A stretch of 64,000 nt of DNA, from positions 62,001 through 126,000 of the forward strand of contig NZ_AP024896.1 in the NCBI RefSeq assembly GCF_024347055.1, read 5' to 3'. The stretch comes from Vibrio porteresiae DSM 19223 (lineage in GTDB: Bacteria > Pseudomonadota > Gammaproteobacteria > Enterobacterales > Vibrionaceae). Positions within the stretch are counted from its first letter, which is position 1. Each line of letters opens with the position of its first letter. The position numbers and the translations under genes were made by a program. The notes under the pieces are model-generated. The model made no database searches and was not told the DNA's origin. It saw only the letters and a program-made list of their open reading frames with translations. Of the stretch, positions 1 through 7,287 are shown in pieces.

Positions 1-1455
1 TGGAGCTTGTTGTGCTTTAGCTGGCGCTGCACTTGGCGTTGCTGCTGGAGCACTCTTTTCAGTTAGCTCTTTCACTAGGTTGTTGTAGAGCTCTCCGTCT
101 AAGAAGTTGGTCAAAGAGATGTGCAGTGCGTTAGGCGCATGATTGCGAGCACGAGCGGTCAAATCTTTGTGGGTAATAACGATATCAACATCACCTGGTA
201 AGTTGTTGATAGCTAAGTTGGTCACGCTGATATCGAGGTTGGCAGCTTGCACCTTTTTACGCAGCATGCTGGCACCCATAGCGCTTGAACCCATACCAGC
301 ATCACAAGCAACAATGATTTTGCTTACTTTGCCTAGTTCAGCAAGGCTTTGAGTTGCAGCAGCTTGGCCTTTTGAAGACGCTTTCATGTCTTTCATTTGC
401 GCACTGGCTTTTTCCAAACCGTCATCTTCTGATGTCTGTTTTGACGTTTTCATCAGGATAGATGCAACGACAAACGATACGACAGTGGCACCGACAACCG
501 CAGAAAGAACACCGACCACAGAATCTTTTGGAGTCATCAGCAATACGGCAAAAATTGAGCCTGGTGATGCTGGAGAAACAAGACCCGCGTGGAACATAGT
601 TAGTGTGAATACACCTGTGATACCGCCAGCCATCGCAGCAAGGATTAGGCGTGGGTTCATTAGGATGTATGGGAAATAGATTTCGTGGATACCGCCAAAG
701 AAGTGGATGATCGACGCACCACCCGCTGTTTGACGTGCAGTACCTTTACCAAACACCATGTAAGCCAACAAAATACCTAGACCAGGACCTGGGTTTGCTT
801 CAATCAAGAAGAAGATAGATTCGCCCACTTCTTTAGATTGTTGAATACCTAGTGGAGTGAAGATACCGTGGTTAATCGCGTTGTTTAGGAACAACACTTT
901 TGCAGGTTCAACGAAGATAGAAGTCAAAGGCAGTAAGTTAGCACTTACTAGGAAATCAACACCTGATGCTAATGCAGTTGAAAGGGTTTTTACAAATGGG
1001 CCGATCAGCATAAAGGCAATCAGCGCACAGATCATGCCGATAATGCCTGCTGAAAAGTTGTTAACCAGCATTTCAAAACCGCTTTTGATTTTACCATCAA
1101 CGCGTTTGTCAAAAGATTTGATCGCCCAGCCACCAAAAGGACCTACGATCATGGCACCCAAGAACATTGGGATGTCAGAACCAACGATAACACCCATAGT
1201 AGTGATAGCACCAACAACGGCACCACGTTCACCACCAACCAATTTACCACCAGTGTAACCAATCAAGAGAGGTAACAAGTAAGTGATCATTGGGCCAACA
1301 AGGGAAGCCAATTTGTCATTTGGTATCCAACCTGTTGGAATAAAAAGCGCAGTAATAATACCCCAGGCGATAAACGCGCCAATATTCGGCATTACCATGT
1401 TCGATAAGAAGCGGCCAAAATTCTGTACCTTGACCTTAGCATCTGGTGATATCAT
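1..1455 (-). CDS. mtlA: PTS mannitol transporter subunit IICBA, 3' end outside window
   Basis: Imports mannitol across the inner membrane and phosphorylates it to mannitol-1-phosphate. The first 485 codons are present and the frame is open to base 1, so the gene continues out of the window. The N-terminal IIC domain has the family's hydrophobic segments (MVMPNIGAFIAWG near residue 20, GGKLVGGERGAVVG near 70). A IIB domain follows, with the phospho-cysteine loop IIVACDAGMGSSAMG encoded near bases 275-320. The last visible residues are an Ala/Pro-rich linker (APAATPSAAPAKAQQAP) of the kind that joins IIB to IIA, so the missing part should be the IIA domain. The ATG at 1455 is preceded by a GGGGAA ribosome site. 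The leader is overlapped by an antisense sRNA-like element, and CRP-type sites lie further upstream. Confidence 0.95.
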   Translation of the reverse strand, partial: MISPDAKVKVQNFGRFLSNMVMPNIGAFIAWGIITALFIPTGWIPNDKLASLVGPMITYLLPLLIGYTGGKLVGGERGAVVGAITTMGVIVGSDIPMFLGAMIVGPFGGWAIKSFDKRVDGKIKSGFEMLVNNFSAGIIGMICALIAFMLIGPFVKTLSTALASGVDFLVSANLLPLTSIFVEPAKVLFLNNAINHGIFTPLGIQQSKEVGESIFFLIEANPGPGLGILLAYMVFGKGTARQTAGGASIIHFFGGIHEIYFPYILMNPRLILAAMAGGITGVFTLTMFHAGLVSPASPGSIFAVLLMTPKDSVVGVLSAVVGATVVSFVVASILMKTSKQTSEDDGLEKASAQMKDMKASSKGQAAATQSLAELGKVSKIIVACDAGMGSSAMGASMLRKKVQAANLDISVTNLAINNLPGDVDIVITHKDLTARARNHAPNALHISLTNFLDGELYNNLVKELTEKSAPAATPSAAPAKAQQAP

Positions 1456-1462
1456 AAGATTT

Positions 1463-1582
1463 CCCCGTTCGATATTCCGATGAATAATTGTTGTAGTAAC
1501 GGTCCTGAGAAAACCGTTGATTGCTTAGTACCCAGTCAATTTACCACATCATTTACACATTGGATCTCGAACGGGTTTTTTG
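1463..1582 (+). ncRNA. mtlS: MtlS-like antisense sRNA opposite the mtlA leader
   Basis: No protein is encoded here. CCCGTTCGA (1464-1472) and TCGAACGGG (1567-1575) are exact inverted repeats and can extend inward by about four pairs after one mismatch. The second arm runs straight into six Ts (1576-1581). This would fold an RNA of about 120 nt into a closed stem ending in an intrinsic terminator on the plus strand. A promoter-like TTGACC (1430-1435), 17 bp, CATAAG (1453-1458) lies just upstream, inside the first mtlA codons. Vibrio MtlS is a known sRNA of about 120 nt encoded antisense to the mtlA 5' UTR that represses MtlA synthesis. Position, length and orientation match; the assignment was made without an alignment. 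Confidence 0.75.
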
Positions 1583-1622
1583 TGATTACCGTCAACAAAT
1601 TCCAGCCTGAAAATAATTTATA

Positions 1623-1638
1623 AGTGATCTACATCATT
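1623..1638. promoter_or_regulatory. CRP-like site upstream of mtlA (weaker)
   Basis: AGTGA-TCTACA-TCATT resembles the CRP consensus TGTGA-N6-TCACA, matching 4/5 on the left and 3/5 on the right. It is the CRP-like site closest to mtlA. Mannitol PTS genes are usually catabolite controlled, which fits. Confidence 0.4.
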
Positions 1639-1739
1639 ATTTTTGCATGTAATTTTGCTACAAATTAGTTATTTATTTTTTTGCAAATAGTTTGTAATGC
1701 TTGATGTCACAAAATAAATAAATTGATCTGCTAACCTTT

Positions 1740-1755
1740 AGTGATTTAAATCACA
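1740..1755. promoter_or_regulatory. CRP-like site in the mtlA / M23 intergenic region
   Basis: AGTGA-TTTAAA-TCACA matches the CRP consensus in 9 of 10 arm positions with the correct 6-bp spacer. It could serve mtlA on the minus strand. It is about 320 bp from the divergent peptidase gene. Confidence 0.6.
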
Positions 1756-1790
1756 TTTTTATCGGGTAAATTTTAATGAAAATTTATATA

Positions 1791-1806
1791 AGTGATCACT
1801 ATCACT
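1791..1806. promoter_or_regulatory. Second strong CRP-like site in the same region
   Basis: AGTGA-TCACTA-TCACT matches 8 of 10 CRP arm positions. Its centre lies about 51 bp from that of the 1740-1755 site, roughly five helical turns, so the two could act on the same face of the DNA. Confidence 0.5.
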
Positions 1807-1986
1807 ACAGATGAATTATTTCAGTAAATGAAATAATTAAGTAATTACTCTAACCCGATATTTGTAATTTTGATACGGAATTGTAAGCAAATATTCCGTT
1901 GTAACCCACCATTATTCCTACCTTTTTTCTCTTGATGTTTTTCTTATTAGACCAATTGATGAGTTGCTTAATTTAAATTTTGATAA

Positions 1987-2003
1987 CTGTGACAAGATCA
2001 CAG
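1987..2003. promoter_or_regulatory. 17-bp dyad upstream of the M23/bactofilin genes
   Basis: CTGTGA-CAAGA-TCACAG is a perfect 6-bp inverted repeat with a 5-bp centre, ending 70 bp before the peptidase start. The arms look like CRP arms but the spacer is one base short, so the protein that binds it is uncertain. Confidence 0.4.
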
Positions 2004-2073
2004 TAAAAAGTTTTGTTGTTGACAGAACCCTGATAAAATTCTGACAAAGTTGCAAATAAATGCTGATGTATAG

Positions 2074-3027
2074 ATGAAAGAAAGCGTTGTGATATCGGTT
2101 TCATCCATAAGCGGAACTCGGCATTTTCAACTTGGAAAATGGTATCGACATTGCTTAAAAGGATTTGGTTATTTTATTCTGGCGGGGGTTTTGACCACAG
2201 CTGGCGTGATTTACTACCTAGTCAATGAAGTCGATTTCGCCAAGTTGAAACAAAGAGAGCTGGAAAACCGATCGATGTCTCTCAATGAGGAAGTTTCTTC
2301 ATTGAAAGAGCTTAGAGATTCTCTGCAAAGTGATTTGTTAGAACGAGAAGAGAAGATGCAAACCGTATCTGACCGCCTTGGAGATCTGGAAAAAGTTCTT
2401 GGGGTTGAGGAAGATGATGCGGATGCCAAGATAGAATCGCGTCTAGACACCGCCGCTATCACCTCTTCAGTTCGGGTGGTGATGCTTAATCGTATCCCTA
2501 ATGGCGCTCCGGTAAAGGAGGGGCGTATCTCTTCTGGGTATGGTAAGCGGGTTCACCCAGTGACTGGCGATGTAAAATTTCACCGTGGACAAGATTTCGC
2601 AGTGAATGTCGGTACAGCAATCTATGCGCCTGCAGATGGTGTGGTTGAAGTGACTCGTCCTAGTAATCAAGGTTCGGGTAACTACATGCGCTTGCAGCAT
2701 TCGTTTGGATTTACCAGCTCATATTCACACATGAGCAAATTTGAAGTTCAAATGGGAGATTTCGTCCAGAAGGGCGACTTAATTGGGTATTCTGGAAATA
2801 CTGGTCTGACATCTGGTCCCCATTTGCATTATGAAATCCGCTTTGTCGGGCGATCGTTAGATCCTAAAACGTTTGTTGACTGGGGTCTGAATGATTTTGA
2901 TACAATTTTTACTAAGATAAGAGGTGTCCGATGGGAATCTTTAGTAAGCAAAGTCGAGCAACGAGTCAGCGCTCAGTTACAACTCTCATCGCAGAAGGGT
3001 GCTCAATTAGTGGACAATTTAAAGTAG
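2074..3027 (+). CDS. Membrane-anchored M23 family metallopeptidase, bactofilin-linked
   Basis: Predicted peptidoglycan endopeptidase facing the periplasm. One membrane segment lies at about residues 29-50. A coiled coil follows (about 53-110), then a LytM/M23 domain (about 150-265). The zinc and active-site set is intact: H170 and D174 in HRGQD, H219 in SYSHM, and H250-L-H252. Length is 317 residues. The gene pairs with the bactofilin immediately downstream, and their reading frames overlap by 97 bp. M23 peptidase-bactofilin pairs are known to control local cell-wall shape in other bacteria. That role here is inferred from the pairing; the peptidase call rests on the motifs. Confidence 0.9.
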   Translation: MKESVVISVSSISGTRHFQLGKWYRHCLKGFGYFILAGVLTTAGVIYYLVNEVDFAKLKQRELENRSMSLNEEVSSLKELRDSLQSDLLEREEKMQTVSDRLGDLEKVLGVEEDDADAKIESRLDTAAITSSVRVVMLNRIPNGAPVKEGRISSGYGKRVHPVTGDVKFHRGQDFAVNVGTAIYAPADGVVEVTRPSNQGSGNYMRLQHSFGFTSSYSHMSKFEVQMGDFVQKGDLIGYSGNTGLTSGPHLHYEIRFVGRSLDPKTFVDWGLNDFDTIFTKIRGVRWESLVSKVEQRVSAQLQLSSQKGAQLVDNLK

Positions 3028-3374
3028 AAAACAACATGCAGGTCGATGGCGATGTCGAAGGCCAATTGCACGTTGATAAAACTCTTGTCATTAGTGAAAG
3101 TGGTTCTGCTAACGGTGAACTCTACGCTGAACACATCATTGTAAATGGTTCTTTTGAAGGGACTTGTTATGCGGCCAAGATTGAAATTCTTAGCAAAGGT
3201 CGTGTGAACGGTACGATTTACAGTGATGATTTAAGTATTGAACAAGGCGGGCGTTTTAACGGTATTACCTATCCCGCGCCAGAGCAGCAAGTTGTCGATT
3301 TCAAAGACGTGAAAGAGAGCGTTGAGAAAAAGGCAGCGCCGACTGAAAAGAAAGCGGCATCCACTGAAAATTGA
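2931..3374 (+). CDS. Bactofilin (polymer-forming cytoskeletal protein)
   Basis: A 147-residue bactofilin. An N-terminal tail (about 1-18) precedes a beta-helical core (about 19-110) made of short repeats such as GSANGELYAEHIIVNGSF. A charged, Ala/Lys-rich C-terminal tail follows (KKAAPTEKKAASTEN). Bactofilins polymerise under the membrane and position cell-wall enzymes. The start ATG at 2931 has AAGAGGTG upstream and lies inside the 3' end of the M23 gene in another frame. The two genes should be co-transcribed and probably translationally coupled. The unit ends at a strong terminator. Confidence 0.93.
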   Translation: MGIFSKQSRATSQRSVTTLIAEGCSISGQFKVENNMQVDGDVEGQLHVDKTLVISESGSANGELYAEHIIVNGSFEGTCYAAKIEILSKGRVNGTIYSDDLSIEQGGRFNGITYPAPEQQVVDFKDVKESVEKKAAPTEKKAASTEN

Positions 3375-3390
3375 TCAGTACGAATAAGTG

Positions 3391-3420
3391 AAAAGGGTCG
3401 TTGATACGACCCTTTTTGTT
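3391..3420 (+). terminator. Intrinsic terminator after the bactofilin gene
   Basis: AAAAGGGTCG (3391-3400), loop TTGATA, CGACCCTTTT (3407-3416) followed by T and GTT. The paired A/T ends let it also work in the opposite direction for the convergent nagB. Confidence 0.9.
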
Positions 3421-3453
3421 GTTCGCTAATCGCCTATTTGGCATTAGTTTTCA

Positions 3454-4254
3454 CTAGTAACCTTGCATATTCACTGATTCAAGTTCAGTGAAATATTTAA
3501 CGGTCTTCACTTTCAGCTCTTGAGTTGCTGGTGCATCACACACAATAACGGCCTTAGGGTGAAGTTGTAGCGCTGATACTGTCCATAAATGATTCACAGC
3601 GCCTTCAACCGCAGCCTGCAAAGCTAATGCTTTATTATGGCCGATCACAAGAGTTAGCACTTCTTCTGCATCGAGTAACGTGCCCACACCGATAGTCAGT
3701 GCGTATTTCGGTACCTGATTAACATCGCCACCAAAGAAACGTGAGTTGGCAATCCGTGTATCTTCGGTGAGTGTCTTAATGCGAGTACGAGAAGCAAGAG
3801 AGGAAGCTGGCTCATTGAACGCGATATGACCATCGGTACCCACGCCACCCATAAACAGATTAATTTTGCCGTAAGATTTAATCTTCGCTTCGTAACGAGC
3901 ACACTCTTGGTCGTGATCTTCTGTGTTGCCATTAAGCAAGTTGATGTTTTGTTCTTGAATATCAACATGATCAAAAAAGTTTTGATACATGAAGGAGCGA
4001 TACGATTCTGGATGTTCTGCTGGTAGACCCACGTATTCATCCATATTGAATGTCACGACGTGTTTAAAACTAACCTTGCCAGCGTTGAAGCGTTCAATCA
4101 GTGCTTTGTAGGTAGTGAGTGGCGTGCCACCTGTTGGTAGACCAAGAATAAATGGTCGCTCTGCCGTCGGTTGAAATGCATTGATTCGTTTCACAATGTG
4201 GTCTGCTGCCCATTGTCCAACTTGCTCTGCTGTTTTTAAAGGAATCAGTCTCAT
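3454..4254 (-). CDS. nagB: Glucosamine-6-phosphate deaminase
   Basis: Converts glucosamine-6-phosphate to fructose-6-phosphate and ammonia in the cytoplasm, linking amino-sugar (chitin-derived) catabolism to glycolysis. The N-terminus MRLIPL, the LPTGGTPLTTY phosphate loop, FNMDEYVGL, and the GGVGTDGHIAFNEP active-site segment are all typical. The ATG at 4254 gives 266 residues, the usual size, and has GGTGGT at a good distance. A start five codons earlier is possible but would add an unusual MVVTY extension. A NagC-like dyad lies just upstream. Confidence 0.95.
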   Translation of the reverse strand: MRLIPLKTAEQVGQWAADHIVKRINAFQPTAERPFILGLPTGGTPLTTYKALIERFNAGKVSFKHVVTFNMDEYVGLPAEHPESYRSFMYQNFFDHVDIQEQNINLLNGNTEDHDQECARYEAKIKSYGKINLFMGGVGTDGHIAFNEPASSLASRTRIKTLTEDTRIANSRFFGGDVNQVPKYALTIGVGTLLDAEEVLTLVIGHNKALALQAAVEGAVNHLWTVSALQLHPKAVIVCDAPATQELKVKTVKYFTELESVNMQGY

Positions 4255-4286
4255 GTAAGTTACCACCAAGTAAGGTTCAAAATTTC

Positions 4287-4307
4287 ATTAATTCGCATTA
4301 TAAAATA
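4287..4307. promoter_or_regulatory. Possible NagC-type operator upstream of nagB
   Basis: TTAATTCGCATTATAAAATAA is a 21-bp imperfect dyad (TTAnTT...AAnTAA) 33 bp upstream of the nagB start. NagC commonly controls nag genes through A/T-rich dyads of this size. Base-level agreement with the consensus was judged by eye only. Confidence 0.35.
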
Positions 4308-4639
4308 AGTGCGGAGTGTTAGCTATGTTTTTATCCGTTTATCAGTCGAGCACTGCATTTGTTATTTGTTATTTGTCTAGAAGTAGTGCGATTTAAACAT
4401 TTTTATGATGGTTTAATTTTATTCGAGAAAAAAGTAATTTTGACCGACTCCGCGATTCTGTTAAAACTTTGTTCACATACTTATGACTAGTGGTAGTGAG
4501 GGAATTGTGACGATTTTTTGATAACGCATAGGAGCCAAACCAAGGTGGTTATTGAACCTTGTTATGGCAGCGATGGTTGAAATCGCTCCAGTTCGACACC
4601 AGTTTTGTTTAAGAATATTCGTTAAAAGGAGCATCGGTT
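4308..4639. other. Intergenic region between nagB and the DUF3081-like gene
   Basis: No open frame with a ribosome site is visible here. It should hold the promoters for nagB (minus) and the small gene at 4640 (plus). I could not pick a convincing promoter for either. Confidence 0.5.
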
Positions 4640-4891
4640 ATGAAAAATGAATTGGACTCCAGCAAAGTGCTGCACGCTTATGAGAATGTCATGCAACATG
4701 GTGAGCCAACGGAAAATGGCAAAATGTATCAAGGCATTGAAGCGTACGCTGATTACGATGGCTATAACGTTTATATGCGTGGTAACGGGGTAGAGCTGCG
4801 GATGGGATTTCACAACACCTACCATCTTGATTACGACCAAGAGCATCTGAGAGATAGCTTTTTAAAGAAATTGGAGCATCTAGCGAAGTGA
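4640..4891 (+). CDS. Small conserved protein, DUF3081-like
   Basis: An 83-residue soluble protein with a strong ribosome site (AAAGGAG, 9 bp before the ATG). It starts MKNELDSSKVLHAYE and has a core DGYNVYMRGNGVELRMGFHNTYHLDY. From memory this matches the gammaproteobacterial DUF3081 family, whose function is unknown. There is no signal peptide or membrane segment. It is a single-gene unit followed by a hairpin. The family name is tentative; that it is a real gene is well supported. Confidence 0.75.
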   Translation: MKNELDSSKVLHAYENVMQHGEPTENGKMYQGIEAYADYDGYNVYMRGNGVELRMGFHNTYHLDYDQEHLRDSFLKKLEHLAK

Positions 4892-4920
4892 GATGGGCGG
4901 TAAAAATAACGGATAAAAAC

Positions 4921-4955
4921 AAAGCCCCGGCAGTGTTTCACTGAAGCGGGGCTTT
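4921..4955 (+). terminator. GC-rich hairpin after the DUF3081-like gene
   Basis: AAAGCCCC (4921-4928) pairs with GGGGCTTT (4948-4955), with an inner CAGTG/CACTG stem. There is no long T run, so termination may be partial or work both ways. Confidence 0.6.
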
Positions 4956-5053
4956 AGGAGAAAGATAGGTTTAGAGGGCAGAAGAGTGACACTCTGCCAT
5001 TTTGTAACAAGAACGAAGCGGTGTTTCCTATTACGCGATTCAATCACCTAACA

Positions 5054-5102
5054 AGATACTGGCAGAAAACCAGTATCTTTGGGCATTCCTTCGGGAATGC
5101 CC
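5054..5102. terminator. Two adjacent hairpins between convergent genes
   Basis: AGATACTGG (5054-5062) pairs with CCAGTATCT (5070-5078). Two bases later GGGCATTCC (5081-5089) pairs with GGAATGCCC (5094-5102) around an exact TTCG tetraloop. They sit just beyond the maoP stop and probably end maoP transcription from the minus strand. Confidence 0.6.
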
Positions 5103-5120
5103 TGATAAACCATTAGAGCA

Positions 5121-5480
5121 TTAGTCTTCTTCAGTAAGCGTTGGTTCGTCTTCTGAATAATCTTCTGATGCATCTGGACGACTACGACCATTAAGAGTAT
5201 GAAAACGCTTACGACCGCGAGCAAGGCGAACGTATTTCATCCACACTTTCTCGATCTTAGTTTCAGCTAAATCTGGGTTGTCTACCACTTGCATAAAGTG
5301 TTGTTCTTCTGAGTTTTCTGGTGTCAATTCACCAGACTCTAGACCAACTAGTGTGTCCCCATAAAGCATTAGGAGATTTTCTTCTGCTAGGGTAAAGTCA
5401 CCAGATTTCGCAAACCCGCGTGGGAATTTTTTATTATCGTAAAAACGCTTTTTTCCTTGACGAAATTCAGTCTCAGACAT
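5121..5480 (-). CDS. maoP: Macrodomain Ori organisation protein (DUF413)
   Basis: A 119-residue protein with the DUF413/YifE features: FYDNKKFPRGFAKSGDFT near the N-terminus, EKVWMKYVRLARGRKRFHTLNGR near the middle, and an acidic tail (SEDEPTLTEED). In E. coli MaoP (YifE) organises the Ori macrodomain of the chromosome. It lies divergent from an HdfR-like regulator exactly as in E. coli, which strengthens both assignments. The start at 5480 follows a GAGGTTGAC ribosome site. Confidence 0.9.
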   Translation of the reverse strand: MSETEFRQGKKRFYDNKKFPRGFAKSGDFTLAEENLLMLYGDTLVGLESGELTPENSEEQHFMQVVDNPDLAETKIEKVWMKYVRLARGRKRFHTLNGRSRPDASEDYSEDEPTLTEED

Positions 5481-5630
5481 GTCAACCTCGTGTAAGTACG
5501 TGCTACCACCGTGTAGCCATTGATTACGGCGAAAGTTAGGCGTAAATTTATCAAAAGAAAAACAAAACTTTTTTGTCGTAACAATTAATACTAGCTATTA
5601 ATATATAAGGGTAATTTTTGAGGGTTCACT

Positions 5631-6515
5631 ATGGACGTAAAAGTATTTCGTACGTTTCTTGAGTTGGCCAAAGTCCGGCATTTTGGACGTGCGGCTGAGA
5701 ATCTTTATCTTACCCAAGCAGCGGTAAGCGCACGGATTAAACAATTAGAAAATTATTTTGACGCTCAGCTTTTTACTCGTGATCGAAATAACATCAAACT
5801 GACGTCTGCGGGCGAACGTTTAGTCAACTATGCGGAAATCATGGTGGCTACGTTACAGCAGGCCAAATATGACCTCTCTCTGGATGGCGGTAAAGCACTC
5901 CAGTTGACGTTAGGTGGTACACCTAATATATGGGATGCCTATTTACAGAATTGTCTTAGCGTAGTTACAGATGCGTTTGATGGCTATGGTTTTATGGCAG
6001 AAGTCATGGGACGAGAACAACTGAACCGTCAGCTATTGGAAAGAACGCTAGATATGGCATTTGCGTTTGACCCCATCAAAGCGGAAGAGCTGCAATGTAA
6101 GAAAGTGGCTGACATGGTGTTGGTGTTGGTATCCACCCATGCCGATACGGTAGATAACGTATTTGATCGTCGCTATGTCTATGTAGATTGGGGGGCAAGA
6201 TTTGCTTCAGAACATGGTGAACGTCACCCTAAAGCGCCAGCCCCATTTCTGCGCACTTCAACGGCACGTATAGCGCTTGATTTCATTTTGGAGAAGGGTG
6301 GTAGTGCTTATCTGCCCGCATCGGTTGTAGAGCCATTTATCAAGGCAAAACAGTTATATCGAGTGCAGGGTGTTGATGACTGGTATCGTCCTGTTTATCT
6401 GAGCTATCGTAAAAACAGTTCGTCGATTGATGCAATTATTCAGGTTGAGGATTTGGTGAAACATATCGATCCGCTAACGGGATACAGCTTAACGCGAGCT
6501 GGCGAGGCAATGTAG
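5631..6515 (+). CDS. hdfR: LysR-type regulator HdfR
   Basis: A 294-residue LysR-family DNA-binding regulator. The winged helix is at about 1-60 (LAKVRHFGRAAENLYLTQAAVSARIKQLE without breaks in the usual pattern) and a substrate-binding-like effector domain is at about 90-290. In E. coli HdfR represses flhDC and sits divergent from yifE/maoP; the same pairing appears here over a 150-bp gap. Naming rests on that synteny and on overall resemblance. Targets in this organism cannot be read from the sequence. Confidence 0.85.
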   Translation: MDVKVFRTFLELAKVRHFGRAAENLYLTQAAVSARIKQLENYFDAQLFTRDRNNIKLTSAGERLVNYAEIMVATLQQAKYDLSLDGGKALQLTLGGTPNIWDAYLQNCLSVVTDAFDGYGFMAEVMGREQLNRQLLERTLDMAFAFDPIKAEELQCKKVADMVLVLVSTHADTVDNVFDRRYVYVDWGARFASEHGERHPKAPAPFLRTSTARIALDFILEKGGSAYLPASVVEPFIKAKQLYRVQGVDDWYRPVYLSYRKNSSSIDAIIQVEDLVKHIDPLTGYSLTRAGEAM

Positions 6516-6564
6516 ACGAGATGTGTCGACGGCACATTATCAGCATAAAAAATCAGCAGAATTG

Positions 6565-6598
6565 AAAAAGGGCGAAGTGAACACTTCGCCCTTTTTGA
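6565..6598. terminator. Bidirectional terminator between hdfR and doxX-like gene
   Basis: AAAAAGGGCGAAGTG (6565-6579), a 2-base gap, CACTTCGCCCTTTTT (6582-6596). A/T tails on both sides suit the two convergent genes. Confidence 0.92.
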
Positions 6599-6616
6599 TT
6601 ATCTCAGAGTTCTGAA

Positions 6617-7060
6617 TTAGTTGAATTTTTTCACTAATGCGTTATCGATAGCGAACTTACCTTGACCAGAGAAGAGTAAAGATAGGCTTGCTGCAAACAG
6701 GGCTAGACCATATTCGTAACCGCCATTGCTCAGGAATAGACCGTGAGAAATGTGCACGCTGAAAATGGCAACTAGCATAGTAAATGCAGTGACAGCTGCT
6801 GCTGGACGAGTTAACAGACCAACAAGAAGCAGAAGACCACCGAAGAACTCGCCGCTACCTGCAAGGCCAGCCATTAAGACACCTGGGTGAATGCCGATAG
6901 AATCCATCCATTGGCCAGTACCTTGTAGGCCATAACCACCGTTCCAACCAAACAATTTTTGGCTACCATGTGCCATATAAATGATGCCGACAGGGATACG
7001 TAGTGCTAGTGGAGCGAGACCAGCGTTAGAAGTTAACAGTTTTTTCAAAAATGCGCCCAT
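6617..7060 (-). CDS. DoxX family inner-membrane protein
   Basis: A 147-residue protein with about four membrane segments. DoxX hallmarks are visible: RIPVGIIYMAHGSQKLFGWNGG in the first segment, GSGEFFGGLLLLVGLLTRPAA in the second, and a His-containing loop (SVHISHGLF). Family members are linked to redox and thiol stress, but the role of this one is unknown. A good ribosome site (GAGGAACTCC) precedes the ATG. It appears monocistronic. Confidence 0.85.
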   Translation of the reverse strand: MGAFLKKLLTSNAGLAPLALRIPVGIIYMAHGSQKLFGWNGGYGLQGTGQWMDSIGIHPGVLMAGLAGSGEFFGGLLLLVGLLTRPAAAVTAFTMLVAIFSVHISHGLFLSNGGYEYGLALFAASLSLLFSGQGKFAIDNALVKKFN

Positions 7061-7287
7061 GTGGAGTTCCTCAAATCAAATACGGTTCGTAAGTGTTATC
7101 ACTAAGTTGCGCTCAGTCTAGGTGACATTCATTGTGTTGATAATCCGTCGTATCTGATATTGATGTTCGAAAATGTTGAACTTGTTTTATGGAACTTTCT
7201 GATGCATATCTAATAGAGTACCGAAAATGGCGAGTACGCGAGCTGTAATGACGTAAGATAAGGCATCAAAAGGGAAAAGGATGAATT

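Noticed and set aside
1696..1711. CRP site ending in TCACA
   Set aside because: The left arm reads AATGC, so only half of the consensus is present.
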